DNA from: an uncultured Bradyrhizobium sp.
Lineage (GTDB): Bacteria; Pseudomonadota; Alphaproteobacteria; Rhizobiales; Xanthobacteraceae
Assembly (NCBI RefSeq): GCF_936943645.1
Contig: NZ_CAKZJO010000045.1
Span: 1 to 64,000 of the forward strand
DNA: 64,000 nt
Direction: 5' to 3'
The notes beneath the pieces are model-generated. The model was not told where the DNA came from. It searched no databases and worked only from the letters and a program-made list of their open reading frames with translations. Shown piece after piece: positions 16,983 through 25,759 of this stretch. A program made the position numbers and the translations under genes. Numbering within the stretch: the first letter of the stretch is position 1; the number at the start of each line of letters is the position of its first letter.

Positions 16983-17606
16983 ACCGTGCCTGTGGTCGCG
17001 CTCTGTCAATTCGCCCACATAAAAATATTCCACTTTACCGAAATTCGGTTTTGTCGTATCCATCGCTCATCCCGGCTCACCAAGAGGGGCGATCTCGTCG
17101 TCGTCTTGATCGCGAGCCGGGCTTGCGGTGGACGCGGCAGCGACGGCACGAGATGGGACGGGCAGGGCGGGTAGTCCCTGTGAGCCCGAACCCCGCGTGC
17201 AGACGAGCGGCGCTGAACGCGTACGGCAAAACCGTGTGGTCCTGGCCGTCGTTGCTACGGTCAAGCCGGATCGAAGATGTGCGCGAGCCCAACCGGGTGG
17301 ACGGCATCATCCAATTCGAACGGCGAGGGAGGCCAGAAGGAAAGTTCGGCTCCCGGGAGAGCACGGCATAAGCCGTCCGACCATCGCGCAGGGAAGGCCG
17401 AGTGATCGGCACCACCTGTATGCTGCTGTGCGGTTCTTCCTGCGTGTGCATTTCGCGCAGCGGACCGCGGGTGCCTGTCGGCACCCGGCCTTCCCTGTGC
17501 CCTCTTGGATTTGAGGGCCGCGAGACGAAGCAAAGCTCGGGCAAAACAAGCCGCGAGGCTGAGAAGGTATGTCTGCAAGCCGAGCTACGTGCCAAACGCG
17601 CGATGT
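16983..17606. other. Hairpin-rich intergenic element, possible structured RNA
   Basis: About 620 bases with no convincing gene; its frames on both strands overlap without codon bias. Within 17363-17518 there are nested stems: acggc/gccgt (17363-17376); 15-base arms at 17386-17400 and 17486-17500 with one G-U pair; gggtgcc/ggcaccc with a 4-base loop (17469-17486), whose last base is shared with the outer arm; and gccctc/gagggc (17499-17518), which likewise touches its neighbour. I recall closely similar sequence scattered in many Bradyrhizobiaceae, often misannotated as small proteins. Whether it is a transcribed RNA, a mobile-element remnant or a DNA-level repeat is open. Confidence 0.5.
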
Positions 17607-17699
17607 CGTAGGGTGGGCAAAGCGCAAGCGTGCCCACGTCCTGTTGCTCATGGAGAAAGATCGTGGGCACGGCGCTATGCGCCTTTGCCCACCCTACGG
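17607..17699. repeat. Palindromic repeat (gggtgggcaaagc type), copy 2
   Basis: It starts cgtagggtgggcaaa and ends tttgcccaccctacg, with inner cgtgcccacg/cgtgggcacg-like arms. It is a second copy of the element at 16879-16979, in the same orientation. Beyond it, 17700-18124 holds more degenerate repeat sequence and no gene other than the leader of the Omp85 gene. Confidence 0.85.
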
Positions 17700-18124
17700 C
17701 ACTGCCGCCACACACTCAGTGTCATCGCCCGGCCAGTGCGCAATTGCGCACAAGGCGGGGAATGACAGCGTCATTTGGAGAAGCAGGCCGTCACTCACAC
17801 TTCGTCATTGCGGGGAGACAGCACGCCCCATCCTCCGCTCCCGTGCCCCGGACGCAGCGCAGCGTCATCCCGGCGCTGCGAAGCATTGTCCGGGGGACGG
17901 TGCGCTGCAGAGCCGGGGCCCATCCATCCGCATCGCGCCGCGCCACCTGGGTCCCGGCTCTGAGCCGCAACGCTGTGCGCTGCGGCCTGTGCGGGACACG
18001 CGCGGCCTGCACCCTTCTCCCCACACGAAATTCAACGAGCAGAAACAATCCGGAAATCTCAAAGCCACATCGCCGCCACAGCATTCCCGTTTCAGAGCAT
18101 GTGACGTGCTGTTCGAGGTGTGGA

Positions 18125-20632
18125 ATGTCGTATTTGCGGGCCTGGCTGATCGCCGTGGCGATGAGTGCCGTATCGATTGCAGGCTCGCTTGCACTGTTGC
18201 CGCAACCGGCGGCGGCGCAAGGCGTGGAAACGGTCGTGGTCGAAGGTAACCGCCGCGTCGAGGCCGAGACGGTCCGCTCCTATTTCAGGCCGGGCCCGGG
18301 CGGACGTCTCGATCAATCCGCCATCGACGACGGGCTCAAGGCGCTGATCGCGACCGGTCTGTTTCAGGATGTGAAGATCGACCGATCCGGTGGCCGTATC
18401 GTGGTGTCCGTGGTCGAGAATGCCGTGATCGGCCGCATCGCCTTCGAGGGCAACAAGAAGATCAAGGACGAGCAGCTCTCGGCGGAAATCCAGTCCAAGC
18501 CGCGCGGGACGTTCTCGCGCGCTCTGGTGCAGTCCGACACGCTGCGCATTGCCGAGATCTACCGGCGCTCCGGCCGCTACGACGTCCGCGTCACGCCTGA
18601 AATCATCGAGCAGCCGAACAACCGTGTCGATCTCGTGTTCACGGTCGAGGAGGGCGCCAAGACCGGTGTCAAGTCGATCGAGTTCGTCGGCAACAGCGCG
18701 TTCTCGTCCTATCGCCTCAGGGACGTCATCAAGACCCGCGAATCGAACCTGCTGAGCTTCCTCACCAGCGGTGACATCTACGATCCGGACCGCGTCGAAG
18801 CCGACCGTGACCTGATCCGCCGCTTCTATCTCAAGAACGGCTTTGCCGACGTCCAGGTGGTCGCCGCGCTCACCGAATACGATCCGGAAAAGAAGGGCTT
18901 CAACGTCACCTTCAAGATCGAGGAAGGCGCGCAATACCGCGTCGGTTCCGTCGAGTTCCGCTCCAGTATTGCCAATTTCGACGAGGGCACGCTCCGCACC
19001 TATTCGCGTGTCAGTGCCGGCTCGCTCTACAACGTCGAGCAGGTCGAAAAGTCGGTCGAGGAGATGCAGATCGAGGCCTCGCGCCGCGGCTATGCCTTTG
19101 CCGTGGTCCGTCCCGGCGGCGACCGCAATTTCGAGGCGCACACGGTCTCGATCGTGTTCAATGTCGACGAAGGCCCGCGCACCTATATCGAGCGCATCAC
19201 CCTGCGCGGCAACACCCGCACCCGCGACTACGTGATCCGCCGCGAATTCGACCTCTCGGAAGGAGATGCCTACAATCGCGCGCTGGTCGACCGCGCCGAG
19301 CGACGGCTGAAGAATCTCGACTACTTCAAGAGCGTCAAGATCGTCACCGAGCCAGGCTCCTCCAGCGATCGCGTCATCCTGGTCGTCGAGATGGAGGAGA
19401 AATCGACCGGCGACTTCTCGATCTCGGGTGGCTACTCCACCACCGACGGGGCGCTCGCCGAAGTCTCCGTCTCCGAGCGCAATCTGCTCGGCAAGGGACT
19501 CTACGCCAAGGCCTCCGTCAGCTACGGCCAATATTCGCGCGGCATATCGTTGTCCTTCGTCGAGCCGTATCTGCTCGACTACCGGATGGCGCTCGGATTC
19601 GACACGTATTGGAAGCAGCAGAAGTCGAACAGCTATACGAGCTACGGCGTGACGACCCTCGGCTTCTCTCCCCGCATCGGCCTTGCCTTGCGCGAAGACC
19701 TCTCGCTCCAGCTGCGCTATTCGCTCTATCAGCAGAGCATCACGCTCGCCAGCGCCTACAACAACTGCAACAACAACGCGTCCAACAGCTCGCTGGCCTT
19801 CAATCCGACGCCGGCCTACATCCAGAACGTCCTGGCCGGCGTGGACCCGACCAACTCGACGAGTTCGGGAGTCTATGGCTACGGCTGCTATGGCGACGGC
19901 GAGTCGAGTCTGCCGGTCCGGAAGGAACTGGCGAACGGCGCGACCTGGACCTCGGCGCTCGGCTATACGCTGAGCTACAACACGCTCGACAACACCAAGA
20001 ACCCGACGGACGGCTTGCTGGTCGACTTCAAGCAGGACTTCGCCGGGGTCGGCGGCGATGTCACCTATCTGAAGACCGCGCTGGACACCAAGTACTACAC
20101 GCCGCTCGTCTCCGACATCGTCAGCGTGATCCATCTCCAGGGCGGCCTTCTCAGCAAGCTCGGCAACCAGGATCTGCGCATGCTGGACCACTTCCAGATG
20201 GGGCCGAACCTGGTGCGCGGCTTCGCATCGAACGGTATCGGTCCGCGCGACATCACCTACTACAACTACGGCTCCAACGGCGATGCGCTCGGCGGCACGA
20301 AATATTGGGGCGCGTCCGCGGAGCTGCAGATGCCGTTCTGGTTCCTGCCCAAGGAGGTCGGCCTGAAGGGAGCGGTTTATGCCGATGCCGGCTCGCTCTG
20401 GGGCTATCAGGGGCCCACCTCGTGGTCGGCCACGGGTGAGGTCAACACCAAGGCGTGCCCGACCTGCGGGTTGCAATATGACGACGGCAACACGGTGCGA
20501 TCGTCGGTTGGCGTCGGCCTGATCTGGGCTTCCCCGTTCGGACCGTTGCGCTTCGACTATGCCGTGCCGATCACCAAGGGCAAATACGACATCGTCCAGG
20601 AGTTCAGGTTCGGCGGTGGAACGTCGTTCTAA
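18125..20632 (+). CDS. bamA: Omp85-family outer-membrane assembly protein (BamA-like)
   Basis: An 835-residue protein with a signal peptide (about 1-32, ending PQPAAAQ), five POTRA repeats (each starting with a form such as VVVEGNRRVEAE, IAFEGNKKIKDE, IEFVGNSAFSS, VEFRSS, ITLRGNTRTRD) and a C-terminal 16-strand barrel ending in Phe (RFGGGTSF), the outer-membrane signature. BamA inserts beta-barrel proteins. The start ATG has gaggtg 5 bases upstream; the frame stays open 165 codons further back, but that part is repeat sequence. Cys pairs occur in two loops of the barrel (NNCNNN with YGCYGDG; KACPTCG). It is not flanked by rseP, dxr or lpxD as the usual gene is, so it may be a second paralog. 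Confidence 0.88.
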   Translation: MSYLRAWLIAVAMSAVSIAGSLALLPQPAAAQGVETVVVEGNRRVEAETVRSYFRPGPGGRLDQSAIDDGLKALIATGLFQDVKIDRSGGRIVVSVVENAVIGRIAFEGNKKIKDEQLSAEIQSKPRGTFSRALVQSDTLRIAEIYRRSGRYDVRVTPEIIEQPNNRVDLVFTVEEGAKTGVKSIEFVGNSAFSSYRLRDVIKTRESNLLSFLTSGDIYDPDRVEADRDLIRRFYLKNGFADVQVVAALTEYDPEKKGFNVTFKIEEGAQYRVGSVEFRSSIANFDEGTLRTYSRVSAGSLYNVEQVEKSVEEMQIEASRRGYAFAVVRPGGDRNFEAHTVSIVFNVDEGPRTYIERITLRGNTRTRDYVIRREFDLSEGDAYNRALVDRAERRLKNLDYFKSVKIVTEPGSSSDRVILVVEMEEKSTGDFSISGGYSTTDGALAEVSVSERNLLGKGLYAKASVSYGQYSRGISLSFVEPYLLDYRMALGFDTYWKQQKSNSYTSYGVTTLGFSPRIGLALREDLSLQLRYSLYQQSITLASAYNNCNNNASNSSLAFNPTPAYIQNVLAGVDPTNSTSSGVYGYGCYGDGESSLPVRKELANGATWTSALGYTLSYNTLDNTKNPTDGLLVDFKQDFAGVGGDVTYLKTALDTKYYTPLVSDIVSVIHLQGGLLSKLGNQDLRMLDHFQMGPNLVRGFASNGIGPRDITYYNYGSNGDALGGTKYWGASAELQMPFWFLPKEVGLKGAVYADAGSLWGYQGPTSWSATGEVNTKACPTCGLQYDDGNTVRSSVGVGLIWASPFGPLRFDYAVPITKGKYDIVQEFRFGGGTSF

Positions 20633-20890
20633 CTGATGCGGCACGACCACGGGTCGCGCGCATTGTCGTGCATTTGTGAAAACGCGTGATGGGGGCCGAA
20701 GACCGCCGCGCCGTGACATCGCGTTGAAGTTGCTGTGAAATCGTTCCGCTGCGCGGGACACGAGCATCGCGGCGATCGTGCTCGCAACGTTTGCCGCGTG
20801 GACAGTCATTTGCGGATGCCGGATAATACCGCTCCGCAAATCCCAGGACGCTGTGGCCTGCACGTGAATTGCCACAGAAGGACTCATTGA

Positions 20891-21823
20891 ATGGCACAGG
20901 CAGGCGCCTACGGATCGAAGCTCGGGCAATTCCTGCACCTGAAGGAAGCGCCGCGCGCCCTGGTCACGCGCTCGCTGCGCAGCGCCGAGCTCGCGGTCAC
21001 CGAAACACGGAACGACCACCCGGTGCCCGGCCTCTCCGGTTCGCTGGCGGCTGAAGATGCGTTTCTGGTCAGCCTGAAGCTGCACGACTACCCGGATTGC
21101 GAGCTCTGGGAGCGCGGCAAGCCCGTCATGAAGGCGGACGTTCGCGCCGGCGCGACCTATCTCTATGACCTCAAGCGCGATCCGCGCTACGTGATCGACA
21201 AGCCGTTCCACTCGCTGTTCTTCTACATTCCGCGCTCGGCGCTCGACAGCATCGTCGAAGAGAGCAAGGTGCCGCGGGTCGACGAGCTCGACTGTCAGGC
21301 CGGCGTCGGGCATGATGATGGAATCATTCGCCACATCGGTGCGTCGCTGCAGGAAGGCCTGCGCAGGCCGAACGAGGCCAACCAGCTCTTCATCGACCAC
21401 ATGATGCTCGGGTTGACTGCTCATGTCGCCCAGGCCTATGGCGGGCTTCAGCGCACGTCCGCGCTCGCGCGCGGCGGTCTCGCACCGTGGCAGGCGAAGC
21501 GCGCCTGCGAGAGGCTCGAGTCGGATCTCGGCGGCAGGCTGTCGTTGCAGAAGGTCGCGGCCGAGCTCGATCTCTCGGTCAGTCATTTCTCGCGCGCGTT
21601 TCGAATCTCAGTCGGCCTGCCGCCGCACCAATGGCTGCTGCATCAGCGCGTGAAGGCCGCCAAGCAATTGATGACCGTCCGCGACCTGCCGCTGTCGGAG
21701 ATCGCGATCTCTGCCGGGTTCGCCAACCAGAGTCACTTCACGCGGGTGTTTTCGTCGATCGCCGGCGTCAGTCCGGCCGTCTGGCGCCGCGACGCGCTCG
21801 GTGCTCCGAGCGGCGAAGCGTAA
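20891..21823 (+). CDS. AraC-family transcriptional regulator
   Basis: A 310-residue protein. The C-terminal 100 residues carry the double helix-turn-helix of AraC regulators: LSLQKVAAELDLSVSHFSRAFR and LPLSEIAISAGFANQSHFTRVF, with the family GVSPAVWRR ending. The N-terminal 200 residues contain a cupin-like region (VSLKLHDYPDCELWERGK, GATYLYDL) and should sense the signal, which is unknown. It is 258 bases downstream of the Omp85 gene and convergent with the catalase-like gene. An aaggac stretch upstream of the ATG is the likely ribosome site. Confidence 0.9.
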   Translation: MAQAGAYGSKLGQFLHLKEAPRALVTRSLRSAELAVTETRNDHPVPGLSGSLAAEDAFLVSLKLHDYPDCELWERGKPVMKADVRAGATYLYDLKRDPRYVIDKPFHSLFFYIPRSALDSIVEESKVPRVDELDCQAGVGHDDGIIRHIGASLQEGLRRPNEANQLFIDHMMLGLTAHVAQAYGGLQRTSALARGGLAPWQAKRACERLESDLGGRLSLQKVAAELDLSVSHFSRAFRISVGLPPHQWLLHQRVKAAKQLMTVRDLPLSEIAISAGFANQSHFTRVFSSIAGVSPAVWRRDALGAPSGEA

Positions 21824-21842
21824 ATTCGGGGGGCTTTCGTCC

Positions 21843-22763
21843 TCAGCGACGCTTGGTGAGCGAGATGGCGTAGGCGGCGCGCCGCGCCGCGAAGATCTCG
21901 TCCGGTGGCTGGCCGATACCGTCGGCGAGATTGGCTGGATTGAAGATGGAGGCGTCGCAGGCCGGGTCCGGTTCGAATCCCGTGATCACGATCGTGCCCA
22001 GCCGCACCTCGTCGCGGCTATCCTCATCCGGCCAGCGCATGGTCACATCCATGACGGGATCTCCGGGGCGGTCGAGCAGGGCCATCACGTTGAAGCGGAC
22101 ATGACCCGCTGCGATGCGTGTGCCCAGTTCGGCGCGCAGGAAGTCGGCCGGCTTCGCCCTCGCTTCGTCGTCGCTCAGCGTGATCTCGCCGCCGGTCGGG
22201 ACGATCTTGAACTTGATGAAGCGCGTCTCGCCTTGCTCGTTCGTTGCCGGAAAGGCATGCACGCCCCAATAGGTCGTGCCGGCAAAGCTTCCGGGCAGCC
22301 GGCGTGCGGCGACGTAACTCGCCTGGTTGAGCGTCTCGGGGTTGGCCGCCGAGAAGGCCTTGACCTTCGCCATGTCAGGCTTGCCGTCCGGCCCCGGGAT
22401 GCGGGCCTCGAGGAAAGCCTGCATCTGGTCCAGCGTTCGCGCAAAATGCACGGGCGCGCTCTCCGCGAGAATGTCGGAGCGGTGATCGTCGTCGCCGAGC
22501 TTGAAGCTGAAACCGCGCAGCACCAGATTGTCGGTGTCGGCGACTGCAGGATTGCCGCCGCCCACCGAGAAGCGCGCCAGAACGCGCGATGGTTTCGTAA
22601 AACTCTGCGATCGCGTGACTTCCCCGGCCCGGTCCGACGGGGTGTAGGTGCCGCGAACGCACGAGCCCTTGGCGAAGCTCGCGCGGACCTTTGGCGGATT
22701 GCCGGCGACGGCCTTCAGGGCGTCAACGATCGAGGCGGGCGTTGCGGCAGGGACGTCGGACAT
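21843..22763 (-). CDS. Catalase-related heme protein (SrpA-like) with altered distal site
   Basis: A 306-residue member of the small catalase-like family. It keeps FSVGGGNPAVAD, LVLRGFSFKLG, SAPVHFART, TYWGVHAF and the proximal heme-binding Tyr in ARRAAYAISL (Tyr298). At the place where catalases have their distal His (HAKG in relatives I remember), it reads SFAKGSC, with Phe30. The distal Asn position in the DLVANS-like segment reads ILAES, with Glu101. If the alignment is right, normal catalase chemistry is unlikely and a peroxidase or another heme role is more plausible. There is no signal peptide. It converges with the AraC gene. Confidence 0.78.
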   Translation of the reverse strand: MSDVPAATPASIVDALKAVAGNPPKVRASFAKGSCVRGTYTPSDRAGEVTRSQSFTKPSRVLARFSVGGGNPAVADTDNLVLRGFSFKLGDDDHRSDILAESAPVHFARTLDQMQAFLEARIPGPDGKPDMAKVKAFSAANPETLNQASYVAARRLPGSFAGTTYWGVHAFPATNEQGETRFIKFKIVPTGGEITLSDDEARAKPADFLRAELGTRIAAGHVRFNVMALLDRPGDPVMDVTMRWPDEDSRDEVRLGTIVITGFEPDPACDASIFNPANLADGIGQPPDEIFAARRAAYAISLTKRR

Positions 22764-22907
22764 CGTGAGCGTTCTCGCGTGGGGCGAGGCAGGCTAGGCG
22801 TCGTTCGAACCGGTGTCTTTCCTAAACCGGTCGCGCCTTGCACGATCCTGCTCAAGGTTCACGCGGAAATGCGATATGGCTCGTTCTGCGCCGGGTGCCG
22901 AATGATC

Positions 22908-24149
22908 CTAGGCGCTCAGGATCCGCCGGCAGGCATCGACGAACACCTCTGCGCCGGTGACGATATCGGCGTCCGCGGTGTTCTCGGTCCAGTGATGGCT
23001 GATGCCGCCGATCGACGGCACGAACAGCATGCCGGCCGGCATGACCGTTGCGAGCATCTGCGCATCGTGGCCGGCGCCGCTGGGCATACGAATGGAACGT
23101 CCGCCGGCCAGAGCCTTGCTCGCGGCGTCGATCGCATCCTGAATGCCCGGGTTCATCATGGCGGGCGCACCGGTGCGGATCTTCTCGACGTTGACCGAGC
23201 AGGGGCCCTTCGCTGTGGCCCCGGCCGCCATGGCTTGCAGCAACTCCTCGAGCCGCGCGATCACGGCCGGGTTGTCGTCGCGGATCTGGAACAGCATCTC
23301 GGCGCCGCCGGGAATGATGCTCGGCGCGCCCGGATCGAGCGTGATGCGGCCGGTGGTCCAGACCGTACGGGGGCCGCAGGCGGCCGGAAAGCGCTCGTCG
23401 ATGGCGACGCAGAATCTGGCGAGCGCCAGCCCGGCATCCTTGCGCACGGCCATGCGCGTGGTGCCAGCATGATTTTGTTCGCCGGTGAAATTGATGCGGT
23501 ACTGCCAGATGCCGACGATGGAGGTGACGACGCCGACCGCAAGCTTGCCGCTCTCGAGTGTGTCGCCCTGCTCGATATGCGCCTCGAGATATCCGACATG
23601 GCGGCCCGGCTCGACGCCGACGCGCGGGCGCCCGGCGAGCCCCATCTCCGCGAGCGCATCGCGCATGGTACGGCCGCTGGTGCGGTCCCGCGCGGCGTCG
23701 ATCTCGGCGTCAGTCACCTGACCGACATAGGAGCGCGAGCCGAGGAAGCTGCCGAAATGACCTTCCTCATCGCACCAGGCGGCGACTTCGACCGCGCCCT
23801 TGAGCGAGGGGTCGGCATTGAGCACGCGCGCGGCCTCGAGCGCATAGACGACGCCGAGCGGACCGTCGAGCCAGCCGGCATAGTTCTGGCTCTCCAGATG
23901 CGAGCCGGCCAGCAGCTTCGGTCCCGCCTTCGCGCTGGTCCCGAACACGTTGCCGATGCCGTCGATCGCCGCAGTGAGGCCGGCATCGGGCAGCTTCTGC
24001 ACCAGCCAGTCCAGCGAAAGCCGGTGCGGCTCGGAGAAGGTCGGCTTGTGCACGCCGGTCTTGTAGGTGCCGATGGCGCGTAGCGCGTTGAGATCGGCGA
24101 GAACGCGCTTCCCGTCGGCGCGCGGCTTGATGTCAGGCATGTTCGGCAA
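22908..24149 (-). CDS. M20-family amidohydrolase (carbamoylase/allantoate amidohydrolase type)
   Basis: A 413-residue zinc hydrolase of the N-carbamoyl-L-amino-acid/allantoate amidohydrolase group. Metal-binding residues are visible in GSHLESQNYAGWLDGPLGV (His, Asp), DEEGHFGSF (Glu-Glu) and EAHIEQG (His), with the dimerisation lid from about residue 215 to 330 and the final His in GGISHHWTENT. The start overlaps the upstream ABC ATPase gene by 17 bp, so it belongs to the hutF-hutC transporter operon. That makes an N-formylglutamate or N-carbamoylglutamate hydrolase a sensible guess, since no ordinary hutG is present. The exact substrate is inference. Confidence 0.82.
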   Translation of the reverse strand: MPNMPDIKPRADGKRVLADLNALRAIGTYKTGVHKPTFSEPHRLSLDWLVQKLPDAGLTAAIDGIGNVFGTSAKAGPKLLAGSHLESQNYAGWLDGPLGVVYALEAARVLNADPSLKGAVEVAAWCDEEGHFGSFLGSRSYVGQVTDAEIDAARDRTSGRTMRDALAEMGLAGRPRVGVEPGRHVGYLEAHIEQGDTLESGKLAVGVVTSIVGIWQYRINFTGEQNHAGTTRMAVRKDAGLALARFCVAIDERFPAACGPRTVWTTGRITLDPGAPSIIPGGAEMLFQIRDDNPAVIARLEELLQAMAAGATAKGPCSVNVEKIRTGAPAMMNPGIQDAIDAASKALAGGRSIRMPSGAGHDAQMLATVMPAGMLFVPSIGGISHHWTENTADADIVTGAEVFVDACRRILSA

Positions 24150-24930
24150 CCTTCAGCGCCTCGGTGCGGATTTCCTCGACCAGCCGTTCCTTAAGCTGGA
24201 CGAATTCCGGCGTGGTCTTGATCTTGTAGGAGCGCGGATGCGGCAGGTCCACGGTAATCTCGGCCTTGATGCGGCCGGGGCGCGCGCTCATGACGATGAC
24301 GCGGCTGCCGAGGAAGATGGCTTCCTCGATGTCGTGGGTGACGAACAGAACGGTCTTCTGGTCGCGCTCCCAGATGCCGAGCAGCATCTCCTGCATCAGC
24401 GCGCGGGTCTGGTTGTCGAGCGCGCCGAACGGCTCGTCGAGCAGCAGGATTTTCGGGTCATTGGCGAGTGCGCGCGCGATCGCGGTGCGTTGCTGCATGC
24501 CGCCGGAGAGCTGCTTGGGCCAGTGGTTCTCGAAGCCGGACAGCCCAACCTGGCGGATGAAGGCGTCTGCGACCTTGTTGCGCTCGGCCTCGGACACGCC
24601 GCGTTCGCGCAGGCCAAAGGCGATGTTCTCGCGCACGGTGAGCCAGGGGAACAGCGTGTAGGACTGGAACACCATGCCGCGGTCGGCGCCGGGGCCGGTG
24701 ACTTCACGGCCGTCGAGCGTGACGCGGCCGCTGGTCGGGCGGTCGAGCCCGGCGACGATGCGCAGCAGCGTGGACTTGCCGCAGCCGGAGGGGCCGAGGA
24801 TGGTGACGAAGTCGTTGTTGCCGATGACGAGGTCGGTCGGCTCCAGCGCTCTGGTCGGCGCATTGCCGTGGCGCGCGGGGAAGGTGCGCGAGACCTGCTC
24901 GACCTTGAGGATCGTCATGCGAGTCTCCAC
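24133..24930 (-). CDS. ABC transporter ATPase (nitrate/taurine/sulfonate type), hut-linked
   Basis: A 265-residue ATPase with Walker A GPSGCGKST (about 47-55), Q-loop VFQSYTLF, signature LSGGMQQR, Walker B ILLLDEPFGALD and H-loop VTHD. The family drives uptake of small organic or inorganic anions together with TauA/SsuA-type binding proteins. It overlaps the permease gene at its start and the amidohydrolase at its end. The shorter start at 24918 (MTILKV) is equally possible. Confidence 0.9.
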   Translation of the reverse strand: METRMTILKVEQVSRTFPARHGNAPTRALEPTDLVIGNNDFVTILGPSGCGKSTLLRIVAGLDRPTSGRVTLDGREVTGPGADRGMVFQSYTLFPWLTVRENIAFGLRERGVSEAERNKVADAFIRQVGLSGFENHWPKQLSGGMQQRTAIARALANDPKILLLDEPFGALDNQTRALMQEMLLGIWERDQKTVLFVTHDIEEAIFLGSRVIVMSARPGRIKAEITVDLPHPRSYKIKTTPEFVQLKERLVEEIRTEALKVAEHA

Positions 24931-25688
24931 GGAAACAGCCAGGCGTTGAACGCCTTGAACAGGAAGTCCGAGAGCAGGCCGATCAGCCCGATCACGATGA
25001 TGCCGAAGATGATCTGGCCGGTGTTGAGCAGCGCCTGGCTGTCGGTGATCATGTGGCCGATGCCGGAGGAGGAGCCGATCAGCTCGGCGACGATGACGTA
25101 GGTCCAGGCCCAGCCCAGCACCAGCCGCAGGATCTCGGCGATTTCAGGCGCGGAGGAGGGCAGCAGCACGCGGCGGATGATGCCGCGGTCGCCGGCCCCG
25201 AGCGTATAGGCCGCCTCGACCAGATCGCGCCGCGTGGCGCCGACGGTCACCGCGACCATCAGGATGACCTGGAACACCGAGCCGATGAAGATCACGAGCA
25301 GCTTCTGCAATTCGCCGATGCCGGCCCACAGGATCAGGAGCGGAATGAAGGCGGAGGCGGGCAAATAGCGGGCGAAGGAGACGAACGGTTCGAGGAAGGC
25401 CTCGACCGGCTTGTAGGCCCCCATCAACAGCCCGAGCGGAACTGCGATGACTGCAGCGAGCACAAAACCTCCGACGACGCGCCAGATCGTCATGCCGATG
25501 TCGTACAGGAAGCCCTGCTTGGTGATGAGATCAACGCCCTCCTGCACCATGGTGAGCGGGTTGGCGAGGAACACTTTCGACACATGGCCGCCGAAGGTCG
25601 CCCACGACCACAGGGCAACGAACACGACGAAGAACGCAAGGCCGTAAGCCAGGCGCTGCTTCGATGTAACAGGGTCAAGAGGACGCAT
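24915..25688 (-). CDS. ABC transporter permease (TauC/SsuC type), hut-linked
   Basis: A 257-residue inner-membrane protein with about six hydrophobic helices. The EAA loop that docks the ATPase reads EAAYTLGAGDRGIIRRVLLP near residue 160. It is the single permease of the import system encoded with the binding protein (72 bases upstream) and the ATPase (overlapping). It probably works as a homodimer, as is usual for this class. Confidence 0.9.
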   Translation of the reverse strand: MRPLDPVTSKQRLAYGLAFFVVFVALWSWATFGGHVSKVFLANPLTMVQEGVDLITKQGFLYDIGMTIWRVVGGFVLAAVIAVPLGLLMGAYKPVEAFLEPFVSFARYLPASAFIPLLILWAGIGELQKLLVIFIGSVFQVILMVAVTVGATRRDLVEAAYTLGAGDRGIIRRVLLPSSAPEIAEILRLVLGWAWTYVIVAELIGSSSGIGHMITDSQALLNTGQIIFGIIVIGLIGLLSDFLFKAFNAWLFPWRLA

Positions 25689-25759
25689 CGACGATTTATC
25701 CGGCCGGTGAGACGTGCCGGCCCCGCCGCGAGGGGGAGCCGGCAGCTTTTTGAAGCGAC

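Noticed and set aside
17077..17715. Minus-strand frame of 212 codons between the palindromic repeats
   Set aside because: It overlaps the hairpin element and reads through part of a repeat; similar translations from this repeat are, as I recall, spurious annotations.
17630..18124. N-terminal extension of the Omp85 gene by 165 codons
   Set aside because: The extension is translated repeat sequence; the ATG at 18125 has a ribosome site and a proper signal peptide.
18092..21586. Open frame of 1164 codons on the minus strand
   Set aside because: It is an antisense shadow of the Omp85 and AraC genes, caused by high GC codon bias; no family features.
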